Assembly: GCF_003722355.1 (NCBI RefSeq)
Contig: NZ_QWDD01000004.1
Span: 1 to 64,000 of the forward strand
From: Methylocystis hirsuta
GTDB lineage: Bacteria; Pseudomonadota; Alphaproteobacteria; Rhizobiales; Beijerinckiaceae
DNA length: 64,000 nucleotides
Direction of reading: 5' to 3'
Shown here: one piece after another, positions 17,736 through 25,619 of the stretch
How positions within the stretch are numbered: the first letter of the stretch is position 1
How the letters are laid out: each line of letters starts with the position of its first letter
Notes under the pieces: model-generated
What the model was told of the DNA's origin: nothing
What the model saw: the letters and a program-made list of their open reading frames with translations, nothing else
The model's database searches: none
Position numbers and translations under genes: made by a program

Positions 17736-18344
17736 ATGGTCCACACGCAAAATCACAGAGAACGCGCACTCGCGGTCGCCCGCGACCGCGGCATTGCGCG
17801 TTCGCGGGACTTCGAAAGCGCCGGGATCCCGCGCATCTATCTCCAGCGCCTCCGAGACGAGGGCCTTCTCACCCAGCCGGGCCGTGGCCTCTATGAGCTC
17901 GCCAACAGCGAAATTGGCGCCCATCACAGTCTCGCCGAGGCGGCGAAAGCTGTCCCTGCCGGCGTGGTCGGTCTCGTCTCAGCCCTCCAGTTTCACGGAC
18001 TCAGCACGCAGCTTTCTCCCCAAGTGTGGCTCCTCATCCCTCCTAAGGGTTGGGTTCCTCGCCAGCCGCCGGTCTCGCTGAAGATCGTGCGAGCGGGCGA
18101 CCAAGCCCTCAAAGCGGGTGTCGAGCATAAGCTCATCGACAAGGTTCTGGTTCCGATCACCTCGCCCGCGAAAACGATCGCCGATTGTTTCAAGTATCGA
18201 CGGCATGTCGGGCTCGACATCGCCATAGAGGCGCTGCGGGAATGTCTGTCGAAAAAATGCGCGCCCCGCGACGAGATATGGCGTTACGCCGCGATCGACC
18301 GCGTCCAGAATGTCATGCGGCCCTACCTCGAGGCGCTCTCGTGA
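17736..18344 (+). CDS. abiEi: AbiEi-type antitoxin
   Basis: The product has 202 residues. The N-terminal winged helix (ALAVARDRGIARSRDF, then GIPRIYLQRLRDEGLLTQPGRGLYEL) is the AbiEi antitoxin domain. The C-terminal part has VGLVSALQFHGL, VWLLIPP and SPAKTIADCFKYRRHVG, also typical. In type IV toxin-antitoxin systems AbiEi represses the operon and counters the toxin without binding it. ATG 17736 is the likely start, with GAGGT somewhat far upstream (17718). The last four bases overlap the toxin start (GTGA). Confidence 0.88.
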   Translation: MVHTQNHRERALAVARDRGIARSRDFESAGIPRIYLQRLRDEGLLTQPGRGLYELANSEIGAHHSLAEAAKAVPAGVVGLVSALQFHGLSTQLSPQVWLLIPPKGWVPRQPPVSLKIVRAGDQALKAGVEHKLIDKVLVPITSPAKTIADCFKYRRHVGLDIAIEALRECLSKKCAPRDEIWRYAAIDRVQNVMRPYLEALS

Positions 18345-19261
18345 CGCGCGGACCGCAAAAAAACGTGGGCGCCTCCGTACGGGATCGGCTGACGCAGCGC
18401 GCTCGCGCGGCGGGAGAAAATGTCCAGCTCATTCTGACCCGTTATGTGATCGAGCGCCTGCTCTATCGCCTGAGCGTCTCGGCGCACAGCGACAAATTCG
18501 TCCTGAAAGGCGCCATGCTTTTCAGCCTCTGGTCGCCGACGTCCTATCGCGCGACAGGCGATCTTGACCTTTTGGGAATGGGCGACCCCGCCGCAACGGC
18601 TTTGATCGCCGCCTTTCGAGACGTTCTGCAGGTCGACGCGGCTGACGACGGCGTGACTTTCTTGGCCCAAACCCTGAGGGCGGAGCCCACGCGTCCGCAG
18701 GACGAATATGCTGGCGTGAGAGTCATGTTCGATGCCAAGATCGCCGGCGCGCGTCTTCCAATCCAGGTCGATGTGGGGTTCGGCGACGCCGTCACGCCGG
18801 CGGCGCAGCAGATCGAATACCCTTCGCTCTTGGGAATGCCGACCGCGAAACTGAAAGCCTATCCTCCCGAAACAGTCGTCGCTGAAAAGCTCGAGGCGCT
18901 GGTCTCGCTCGGCGTCGCCAATAGCCGCATGAAGGATTTCTTCGATCTGTGGGCGATCAGCCGAACTTTCGCCTTCGAAGGACCCGTGTTGGCCCGGGCG
19001 ATAAAAGCGACATTCGAACGGCGAGCGACTGCCCTGCCCATGCAGACGCCATTCGGCCTTTCGGAAGCTTTCGCCGCCGATCCTGCCAAACAAGCTCAGT
19101 GGCTCGCCTTTTTGCGTCGGACTGAAATCGCGCTGGCTCCCGAACCGCTCTCCGAGCTCATTCCGGAGATCAGCGCGTTTCTCATGCCGGTTTTGCGGGC
19201 TGCGGGTTCGGCGCAATCACCGCCTGGCCATTGGCCGAGCGGCGGCCCGTGGCGAGATTGA
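18341..19261 (+). CDS. abiEii: AbiEii-type nucleotidyltransferase toxin
   Basis: GTG 18341 overlaps the antitoxin stop by four bases; the product has 306 residues. The nucleotidyltransferase core is visible: KFVLKGAMLFSLW and YRATGDLDLLG (the DxD metal site), followed by LPIQVDVGFGD and YPPETVVAEKLEALVSLG, then NSRMKDFFDLWAISR. AbiEii enzymes transfer nucleotides and block growth, giving phage abortive infection or plasmid stability. The gene is intact. A serine recombinase gene starts four bases downstream. Confidence 0.88.
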   Translation: MTRGPQKNVGASVRDRLTQRARAAGENVQLILTRYVIERLLYRLSVSAHSDKFVLKGAMLFSLWSPTSYRATGDLDLLGMGDPAATALIAAFRDVLQVDAADDGVTFLAQTLRAEPTRPQDEYAGVRVMFDAKIAGARLPIQVDVGFGDAVTPAAQQIEYPSLLGMPTAKLKAYPPETVVAEKLEALVSLGVANSRMKDFFDLWAISRTFAFEGPVLARAIKATFERRATALPMQTPFGLSEAFAADPAKQAQWLAFLRRTEIALAPEPLSELIPEISAFLMPVLRAAGSAQSPPGHWPSGGPWRD

Positions 19262-19264
19262 TCC

Positions 19265-20176
19265 ATGTCCCTGATCGGCTATGCCCGCGTTTCAACCGAG
19301 GACCAGGCGACCGACGCCCAAGTCGATGTGCTGAAGGCCGCCGGCTGCGCCGAGATTTTTCGCGAGCATATGTCCGGCGCCAAGACGTCGCGGCCTGAGC
19401 TGGCGAAGGCCTTGGCGCGGGTGCGTCGCGGCGACGTGCTGGTGGTGGCGAGACTCGACCGTTTGGCGCGCTCCTTGTCCCACCTTCTTTCGGTCATCGC
19501 CGAGCTCGACGCCAAGGGCGCGCATTTCAAATCGCTCGCCGATCCGATCGACACAACGACGCCGCAAGGACGGTTCGCGTTGCAGGTGCTCGGCGCCGTC
19601 GCTGAACTGGAGCGCGCGCTGATTCAAGAACGCACCAAGGATGGATTGCGCGCCGCCAAAAAACGCGGGCGCGTCGGCGGAAATCCCAAACTGCGCGCCC
19701 GCGATCGCGACGCCATCAAGCAAATTGCCGACGCGAAGGCCCAAGCCTATTTTGACCGCGTCAACCGCACCGCCGAACATTGGCTGCCGATCGTGAAAGA
19801 CATGCGACCAGGTCACCGCTGGCAGGACGTCGTTCGCGTGCTCAACGCCAAGCGCGATCGAGCCAATGGCCCTCCCCTGCCTCTCTGGAGCGTCGAGCGG
19901 TTGAAGCGCGCGGTCAAACGCTTCGTGGCCGAGGGCCTCGCCGATCCCGCGCTGCTGCAACCCGCCGGGCGCAAGTTCAGCAGCGAGCGGCTTGTGACGC
20001 TCGTCGCCGGCGTCAAGCGCGCCAATCCGGAACTGACCCTGGCGCAAATCGGCGCGCAGCTCGAAGCCATTTATGAGCGCACGCCGCGCGGCGGAACGCG
20101 CTGGTCCCCTTCCTCGGTCAAAAGCCTGCTCGACCGCGCCGCAAAGCTTGGGCTGTTCGGCGCCGAGACGGTGTGA
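19265..20176 (+). CDS. Serine recombinase (resolvase/invertase)
   Basis: The product has 303 residues. The catalytic domain starts IGYARVSTEDQ (nucleophile Ser10) and continues through VARLDRLARSLSHLL and GRFALQVLGAVAELERALIQERT, all diagnostic. After residue 140 the usual short helix-turn-helix is replaced by a longer basic region of about 150 residues ending in a winged-helix-like segment (PELTLAQIGAQLEAIYERTPRGGTRW, which is split over two helices). It may resolve plasmid multimers or belong to a transposon. It lies three bases after abiEii, so the two may be transcribed together. Confidence 0.88.
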   Translation: MSLIGYARVSTEDQATDAQVDVLKAAGCAEIFREHMSGAKTSRPELAKALARVRRGDVLVVARLDRLARSLSHLLSVIAELDAKGAHFKSLADPIDTTTPQGRFALQVLGAVAELERALIQERTKDGLRAAKKRGRVGGNPKLRARDRDAIKQIADAKAQAYFDRVNRTAEHWLPIVKDMRPGHRWQDVVRVLNAKRDRANGPPLPLWSVERLKRAVKRFVAEGLADPALLQPAGRKFSSERLVTLVAGVKRANPELTLAQIGAQLEAIYERTPRGGTRWSPSSVKSLLDRAAKLGLFGAETV

Positions 20177-20217
20177 GCGGAAGGATTGCGAGGTCTCGCT
20201 GAAGAATCCACTCGGCG

Positions 20218-21552
20218 TCACCCCGCCCTCTTGCGTTCTCGCGCCGCCTTTGCGGCCTTGCCGCGCAACAACGCCATCAGCACGGGACCGAGCGAGAACT
20301 CCCCTGCCCGCGCCTTGGCGGTCAAAACGCGCAGATAGCCGCCGGCGCTTTTTATTTCATCGCCACGTTGCAGGATCGCGGCGATGACGATCGACGTGTC
20401 GTGCTCGCCCAACACCTCCAGCGCTTGCGCCCAGGCGTCCGGCGAAACCCCAATCGCCTTTCGGACCACCGCCGCGGTTGTCGCGAGATCCCGCCAGGAA
20501 GAAATCCCGCCTGAGGCAAAATCGAGGATATCGGGACAGGCCTCCAGCACCATCCCGAGCGGATAGGTCCGCAGCGTTCCGGGCGTTTCGTCAGGCTTTG
20601 GCGCTCCCGCTCCCAAGATTTCGGGATGAGGCGCCGATGGAGCCCCCGGTTTCTGATCATCGAGCCCGGACGTTTCGGCCCTACCTTCTGGAAGGCTAGG
20701 TTCAAGGTCAAAAATATTTGTAGTTTGATTCTGTATGTGGCGCTCACTTTGGGACTCATTGGCGTTCATAGTTTGGGCTTTTACATGAGTTTCCAGAAGC
20801 TTGCGGATTTCGGCGGCGAGCCCGGCAAGTTCGCTCGCCAAAGCCTCTAGATCGGCCCGCAAAAGATTGCGCGCGTAGCGGCCTGAGAGCGTCGCATAGC
20901 GCAAGTGAAAGCTCTCCCAGTCGCCCGAAACGCCCTCCTCTATCCCGGTCGCGATCATCTTGGCGATGTCGCGTCGCGTCAGCGTGATTTTTTCGCGCAA
21001 CAGCGCCATCGCCCGGTTCTCGGCCCGAACTTCCTCGGCGAGGTTTTCGATCTCCTCGGCGCGGGCGACGAGCGGCGTGATGTCGAAGCCGAAGGCGTCC
21101 TCGATCGCGCCCCCCTGCCCTCTTCTGGCGAAGCGTTTGCCGTTTGGAGAGTCGCGGCGGATGATCAGCCCGGCATCGACAAGACAGGCGAGATGCCGCC
21201 GCAGCGTCGCCGGCGCCATGCCATGGGCGCGGATCGATAGCTCCTTGTTCGAGGGGAACACCACGATGCCGGGACCGGTCGAACTATCTTCGGCAGTCTT
21301 TGAGTCGCCCGCCGGCAAAGTTAGCGCCGTCTCCTGATGGAAGGAGAGCAGCGCGTGTAACACCGACAGCGCACGGTCGGTGACGCCGAGCTGTTCCTTG
21401 GCTTCGGTGAGCGCCCGAAACAATCGCCACTTGTGCACGACGGTTTCGGACGCGCCTGGTTTCGCCGCAAAATTCTCGGTCGCGGCTTGGCTTGCCACCA
21501 TGGCAAGCGACAGCGGCCGCCGCCCAAAGGGCGTCGTTGGTTGTGTCTGCAT
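20218..21552 (-). CDS. repC: Replication initiator RepC
   Basis: The product has 444 residues. RepC hallmarks are visible: TPFGRRPLSLAMVASQA at the start, VHKWRLFRALTEAKEQLGVTDRALSVLHALL, and VVFPSNKELSIRAHGMAPATLRRHL, the winged-helix origin-binding region. The C-terminal part includes ASGGISSWRDLATTAAVVRKAIG and the closing block SAGGYLRVLTAKARAGEFSL. RepC starts replication of repABC plasmids, and the origin lies inside repC itself. A 150-bp gap separates it from repB and encodes an antisense RNA that limits repC expression. Confidence 0.95.
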   Translation of the reverse strand: MQTQPTTPFGRRPLSLAMVASQAATENFAAKPGASETVVHKWRLFRALTEAKEQLGVTDRALSVLHALLSFHQETALTLPAGDSKTAEDSSTGPGIVVFPSNKELSIRAHGMAPATLRRHLACLVDAGLIIRRDSPNGKRFARRGQGGAIEDAFGFDITPLVARAEEIENLAEEVRAENRAMALLREKITLTRRDIAKMIATGIEEGVSGDWESFHLRYATLSGRYARNLLRADLEALASELAGLAAEIRKLLETHVKAQTMNANESQSERHIQNQTTNIFDLEPSLPEGRAETSGLDDQKPGAPSAPHPEILGAGAPKPDETPGTLRTYPLGMVLEACPDILDFASGGISSWRDLATTAAVVRKAIGVSPDAWAQALEVLGEHDTSIVIAAILQRGDEIKSAGGYLRVLTAKARAGEFSLGPVLMALLRGKAAKAARERKRAG

Positions 21553-21609
21553 GATCCTTTGCCTCGTTCAGGCAAAAGAAATCCGCTCGCCGAGATAGCG
21601 CCAAAACTC

Positions 21610-21638
21610 TTGACAGTGATTCGCGGAAGTGGGATTCT
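21610..21638 (+). promoter_or_regulatory. Promoter of repB-repC antisense RNA
   Basis: TTGACA (21610-21615) is followed after exactly 17 bases by GATTCT (21633-21638), on the strand opposite to repABC. This is where the counter-transcribed RNA promoter lies in this plasmid family. Confidence 0.65.
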
Positions 21639-21644
21639 CAGAGT

Positions 21645-21693
21645 GCTTAGATCAGAGAAAGGCTTCCGGGCGGCAACGTTCGGGGGCTTTTTT
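21645..21693 (+). ncRNA. repABC counter-transcribed RNA (incompatibility RNA)
   Basis: A start near 21645 is inferred from the promoter. The RNA ends in a hairpin with arms 21660-21668 and 21681-21689 (nine pairs, three of them G-U) followed by a T-rich run (21688-21697). Antisense RNAs of about 50 nucleotides from this gap repress repC and set copy number and incompatibility in repABC plasmids. The exact 5' end is not known. Confidence 0.7.
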
Positions 21694-21703
21694 CTTTTGC
21701 GGT

Positions 21704-22699
21704 TTAGTCTCCTGTTTCGCTACTGACCTTCGCCTCCTTGAACGCCCGATAGAGCGAATCAAGATTAGACGAAATGTATCGGCCGAACTCGCCCGCATTC
21801 TTCGATTTGAGCGAGAGGCTGAAAGTGTTTCCCGTGGTGCGGAAGCTCGCAGCGACGGTCTTATCTTCAGGTGCCCAGGAGGCTGATTCGTTTTTCAACC
21901 GCGCCGTTTTCCGGGGGCCCTTTCGCGCCATTTTCAATTGCGCGAGGAGATAATTGAAACGATCTATCGCGTCCTTCGACTGGAATTCATCCGACCGCAC
22001 GATCTCCCTAGCAAAGTCGGCGCTCGCAGGTTGCTTCACCTGCTTCTTGAGTTCCTCCCACCTGTCGCGCCCGACAGTCCTCGCCGCGCCGATCGCCTCG
22101 ATTACGGCGGCAGGAACTGTCTCCGCCACGGAGAGCATTCGGGACAGCAAGGTGTCGTCAACGGTCAATGCGGACTTGATCGTGTCCTTGCTCTGCCCCA
22201 TATCGAGCAGCTTTTTCGCGAACAGCGCTTTTTCGATAAATGACAAATTCGCCCGCGCGCTATTTTCCTGCCCCTGCGCAATAATATGGGCGATGTCTTC
22301 AAGGTTCTTGATGACAGCTCGAACAGGGATGCCGAGGTCCTTGGCAACTCGCGCGCGGCGGTGCCCGAACACGATCATGTAGCGGCTCGCAACCTGCGGG
22401 TGGGGTCGCACCAGGATCGGCGTCGACTGCCCGTGCTCTTTGATCGCCTCGCGAAGAAGGACATAGTCTTCGTCGTTATCTTCGATGCGGTCGGAGACGA
22501 AGGACTGATCGAGCACGCCGACGTCGAGATTGACGATAGCTTCGCCCTCAATCATTTTCTTGGCGTTCTCCGCCATCTCATCGATCGAAATCATCATAGA
22601 GCGCGACGCGCCTCGACGGGCGTACTCGTATCGGGCTTCGCTATCGGCCTTGGGCGTCTCCGTACCCGTGACGCTCGCCAGGAGGTTCTTGCGGGCCAC
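21704..22699 (-). CDS. repB: Partition protein RepB (ParB family)
   Basis: GTG 22699 is chosen because AAAGGGG lies 6 bases upstream; the product has 331 residues. The ParB/Spo0J N-terminal domain has HGQSTPILVRPHP and YMIVFGHRRARVAKDLG, then ENSARANLSFIEKALFAKKL. A helix-turn-helix (SKDTIKSALTVDDTLLSRML) follows. RepB binds parS sites and works with RepA in plasmid segregation. It lies between repA and repC in the standard order. Confidence 0.95.
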   Translation of the reverse strand: MARKNLLASVTGTETPKADSEARYEYARRGASRSMMISIDEMAENAKKMIEGEAIVNLDVGVLDQSFVSDRIEDNDEDYVLLREAIKEHGQSTPILVRPHPQVASRYMIVFGHRRARVAKDLGIPVRAVIKNLEDIAHIIAQGQENSARANLSFIEKALFAKKLLDMGQSKDTIKSALTVDDTLLSRMLSVAETVPAAVIEAIGAARTVGRDRWEELKKQVKQPASADFAREIVRSDEFQSKDAIDRFNYLLAQLKMARKGPRKTARLKNESASWAPEDKTVAASFRTTGNTFSLSLKSKNAGEFGRYISSNLDSLYRAFKEAKVSSETGD

Positions 22700-22755
22700 G
22701 CTATTCCCCTTTCTCCGGCGCAAATGCACCGGAATTACAGGCGATTCTGGATTTC

Positions 22756-22772
22756 TGCACGGCTGTCAAAAC
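22756..22772 (+). repeat. 17-bp repeat between repA and repB
   Basis: TGCACGGCTGTCAAAAC is identical to 24180-24196, in the same orientation, so one copy lies on each side of repA. Read on the minus strand it contains TTTTGACAGCC. It may be a RepA or RepB binding site (parS or operator). Confidence 0.55.
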
Positions 22773-22777
22773 AAAGG

Positions 22778-23998
22778 TCACTTGCGCCCCCAAGCCTTGT
22801 GAACCAGAACCGTGATTTCCTCGTTGACGGCGTTCAGCGCATCCAAAGCACGATCATAGGTCGCACGGTTGAATTGAGATCGTTCGACCTCGTACAGCGT
22901 CTGGTTGGTAATGCCTGCATCCGAAATCGCCGTCGATTTCACCATCGGGTTCTTCAGCATCTGCTTGGGGAAAAGGGACTGCATGAATCCAACCATCTGA
23001 GCCTGAGGACCATCGGTTGGTTCGTAGCGCGTCACGAGATAGCGAAACCATTTGAGCCGCACGTCAGCTCCGGCGCTACTGATAGACTGGAGAATGCCTC
23101 CCAACATGAGCAGAAACTGGCTCATGGACATCACATCGAGCATCTGCGGATGGATGGTGATTAGGACGGAGGTGGACGCGGTCAGCGCCGTTAGCGTGAG
23201 ATAACCAAGCTGCGGCGGACAATCGATCACAACGACGTCATAACGCTGGTCAACCTCTTTCAGGGCATCGGTAATGCGGGTGAAGAACATCCGCCCCTCC
23301 ACGGACGATTTGTTCGACGCCGCGAGGGGGGTGTCATATTCGTATTCCTGAAGTTCCAGATTCGCCGGCACGATGTCGAGACCGGGGAAATTCGTCGACA
23401 GAATAACGTCGGAGATTGGCTTTCTCGCCTCGTCGTAGCGAAGAGCCTCGTAAAGTGAGGGATTCCTATCGAGTTCGGGCTGAATGCCATGAAGCGCGGA
23501 AAGCGATGCCTGTGGATCGAGATCGATGGCGAGGACGCGGTGCCCGGTGAGGGCCAAGTGCTGTGCGAGATGAGCCGCCGTCGTCGTCTTTCCACTGCCG
23601 CCCTTAAAATTAACGACGGCGATGACCTGCAATCGCTCTCCAGTCCTCCTGTGCGGAACATAATTTTTGAAATCGGCGCGCCCATGACGATCAAGATAGT
23701 GCCGCAGTTCGAGCATTTGCTCGGCAGTGTAGGTCCGCCGTCCCGAAACGGAGGTGGTCGGAATCGGTCCTTTCCCCTCGAGATGAAGCTTCTTAATGTT
23801 GGACTGCGTTACACCCAGGAAATAGGCAACCTCCGCCAGCGAGAACGGGCGCAAGCTTTTGGTGGCGTCAGGCGGATAGTGCTCAAAGCGGAGCATGTTA
23901 AGCTTATCGGAGATCAGTTCCCCTTGCTGGAGAATAATCTCGTGGAAGCTGAAACCGTCCATCTCGTCGACAGATGTCGTCACGTTCATCGGCGCCAT
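22778..23998 (-). CDS. repA: Partition ATPase RepA (ParA family)
   Basis: The product has 406 residues. An N-terminal MerR-like DNA-binding segment (PFSLAEVAYFLGVTQSNIKKLHLEGKGP) is followed by a Walker ATPase with deviant P-loop KGGSGKT at 132-138, IDLDPQAS and VVVIDCPPQLG. RepA segregates plasmids and represses the operon. Start: ATG 23998, or ATG 23989, which has better spacing to GGGAAAT. A possible promoter lies upstream on the minus strand (TTGCGG, 17 bases, ATAATT). First gene of the cassette. Confidence 0.95.
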   Translation of the reverse strand: MAPMNVTTSVDEMDGFSFHEIILQQGELISDKLNMLRFEHYPPDATKSLRPFSLAEVAYFLGVTQSNIKKLHLEGKGPIPTTSVSGRRTYTAEQMLELRHYLDRHGRADFKNYVPHRRTGERLQVIAVVNFKGGSGKTTTAAHLAQHLALTGHRVLAIDLDPQASLSALHGIQPELDRNPSLYEALRYDEARKPISDVILSTNFPGLDIVPANLELQEYEYDTPLAASNKSSVEGRMFFTRITDALKEVDQRYDVVVIDCPPQLGYLTLTALTASTSVLITIHPQMLDVMSMSQFLLMLGGILQSISSAGADVRLKWFRYLVTRYEPTDGPQAQMVGFMQSLFPKQMLKNPMVKSTAISDAGITNQTLYEVERSQFNRATYDRALDALNAVNEEITVLVHKAWGRK

Positions 23999-24278
23999 TT
24001 CCCGGAATAACGCTTTTCCGCGCGATACCGAATTTCAAGCGGGAATTATGCCCGATTCTCTATTTGCCGCAACGATTTTTAAGTTAATGAAAAGTTAACG
24101 CCGTTCAGGAGCGGTTGGTCCATTAAAGCTGAGGGGGCGTCTCAAACAAGCATATGATTCGTCATCATTTTCGTCATTATGCACGGCTGTCAAAACCGGA
24201 CAGATGGGGCTAGCAAGCCTTCTAATTGAGAGCCAAGGCATTTGGATTGTCCGAACGAGAAGTACATGTGTGCGGCGC
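23999..24278. other. repA upstream control region
   Basis: No gene is seen. On the minus strand TTGCGG-N17-ATAATT, about 40 bases before the repA start, is a plausible promoter. The region is unusually AT-rich near 24070-24180. The second copy of the 17-bp repeat lies at 24180-24196. Confidence 0.5.
24180..24196 (+). repeat. 17-bp repeat upstream of repA
   Basis: Identical to 22756-22772. Its position about 180 bases upstream of repA fits a partition site or autoregulatory operator. Confidence 0.55.
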
Positions 24279-25229
24279 TCATGCGCCGCTTTCCGCAAAT
24301 CTCCACACGGGAATGCCCATCTTGCGAGCTTTGTCGGCGAGGTTCTCGACGATCCCGGAACCTGGGAAGACGATTACTCCGATTGGCAGCGCTTCGAGCA
24401 TAGCGTCATTGCGCTTGAACGGCGCGGCGTTCTTGTGCCGGGTCCAATCTGGTTTGAAGGCGACTTGCGCGACTTTGCGGTTCTCGGCCCAGCAGGCGGC
24501 AATGCGTTCCGCGCCTTTCGGTCCGGCTCCATGGAGAAGGACCATGTCCGGGTGCTTCGCGCGAACCTTGTCGAGCGCTTCCCAGATGCGAAGGTGGTTG
24601 TTGCAGTCGGGTCCGCCCGCAAAGGCGATCCGAGGGCCAGGGGGCAGGAGCACCTGTGTCTCGGCCAGCTTCTTGGCGTTGAGAAAATCCCGACTGTCGA
24701 TCATCGCCGAGGTCAAAGCGCGGTGATTGACTTGCGATCCCGAACGTGGACGCCAGGACGAGCCAGTCTCGGTCCCATACAGATCGGCGAGATGGTCGCG
24801 GAAGAATTCGAAAGCGTTGCGGCGTTCAGTCAGCGTCAGTCCTTGAGCGATCAATCGCTCGAGTTCGACCGAACGAATTTCAGAGCCGTCCTGTTCGGTA
24901 TGAGAGCGACGCTGCGCAGTTTCATTGTCGTCGAGATCTCGGCCGATGCGATCCGCCTTGCGGTGGAAGAGGTTCACGAAGGACCAGAGAAGGTCGGGGA
25001 GATCCGCTTCAAGCCGCGTGTCGATGAAAAGCCCCGACAAGGCTTCGACAACAGATTCGAGCGCCAAAGATGCGGCGTCGGAGGAGGGTAGGGGGCGCGG
25101 ATCTGGCTCGTCCTCGAAGGGTCGATAGCCATGAAGAGCCAGCTCGTCGAGAAGATGCGTGGAGGGTGATCTCTCGTCGTGATCAGAGTGAGGTTCGTCA
25201 AAGGGCAGGGGAGCGATTTCGTTCATCAT
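24279..25229 (-). CDS. DUF2493 (SLOG/YspA-type) protein
   Basis: From ATG 25229 (or ATG 25226) the product has about 316 residues. The C-terminal 120 residues are the DUF2493 domain: RIAFAGGPDCNNHLRIWEAL, MVLLHGAGPKGAERIAACWA, and ALPIGVIVFPGSGIVENLADKA. This Rossmann-like SLOG fold binds nucleotide-derived ligands; these proteins are frequent on repABC plasmids and their role is unknown. The N-terminal half is acidic and helical. It lies just upstream of repA, transcribed in the same direction. Confidence 0.78.
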   Translation of the reverse strand: MMNEIAPLPFDEPHSDHDERSPSTHLLDELALHGYRPFEDEPDPRPLPSSDAASLALESVVEALSGLFIDTRLEADLPDLLWSFVNLFHRKADRIGRDLDDNETAQRRSHTEQDGSEIRSVELERLIAQGLTLTERRNAFEFFRDHLADLYGTETGSSWRPRSGSQVNHRALTSAMIDSRDFLNAKKLAETQVLLPPGPRIAFAGGPDCNNHLRIWEALDKVRAKHPDMVLLHGAGPKGAERIAACWAENRKVAQVAFKPDWTRHKNAAPFKRNDAMLEALPIGVIVFPGSGIVENLADKARKMGIPVWRFAESGA

Positions 25230-25619
25230 GGCGGTAGCTTCTTCGCTTACGGCCGCGCCAATCGCGGCCTGACAGCGATCTCGAGCCACAGGCGGAACGC
25301 GCCGCACCCGAAGGGCCGGAGCAGCGCGGAGGACGCTTCCCGCCGACTTGTTTGATCCGCGAGGAATGCCCGGCCCCTGAGGGCCGGGTAGGGGAAAGAA
25401 GTCGGCGGGAAGCGTTGCGGCTTGCGAGCCGCTTGTGGCGTCGTCGCTGCTCTATCAGGCCGGCGCGCGGCCCTCTCGAAAAAGAGCGCTCGCGATGAGA
25501 ATGAGCGAATGCACCGCTCCGACGATCGTCACGAAAGTGGGGAAAGTCGATGGCCGCTCTCAAAACGAAAGCGCGAATTGCTCAGTCGATTTCGATCTTC
25601 AGCGCCCGTCGCAATCACC
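25230..25619. other. Gap with nested palindrome, no gene
   Basis: This 390-bp gap between DUF2493 and Fic genes holds the nested palindrome at 25333-25415, listed separately. The rest shows no convincing gene. Confidence 0.45.
25333..25415. repeat. Nested perfect palindrome (17-bp outer, 8-bp inner stem)
   Basis: Outer arms 25333-25349 and 25399-25415 are perfectly complementary over 17 bp. Inside them CCCGGCCC (25369-25376) and GGGCCGGG (25381-25388) form a second perfect stem around CTGA. The whole could fold as one long hairpin in DNA or RNA. It could be a terminator for the genes on either side, a structured RNA, or a plasmid origin element. Confidence 0.75.
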
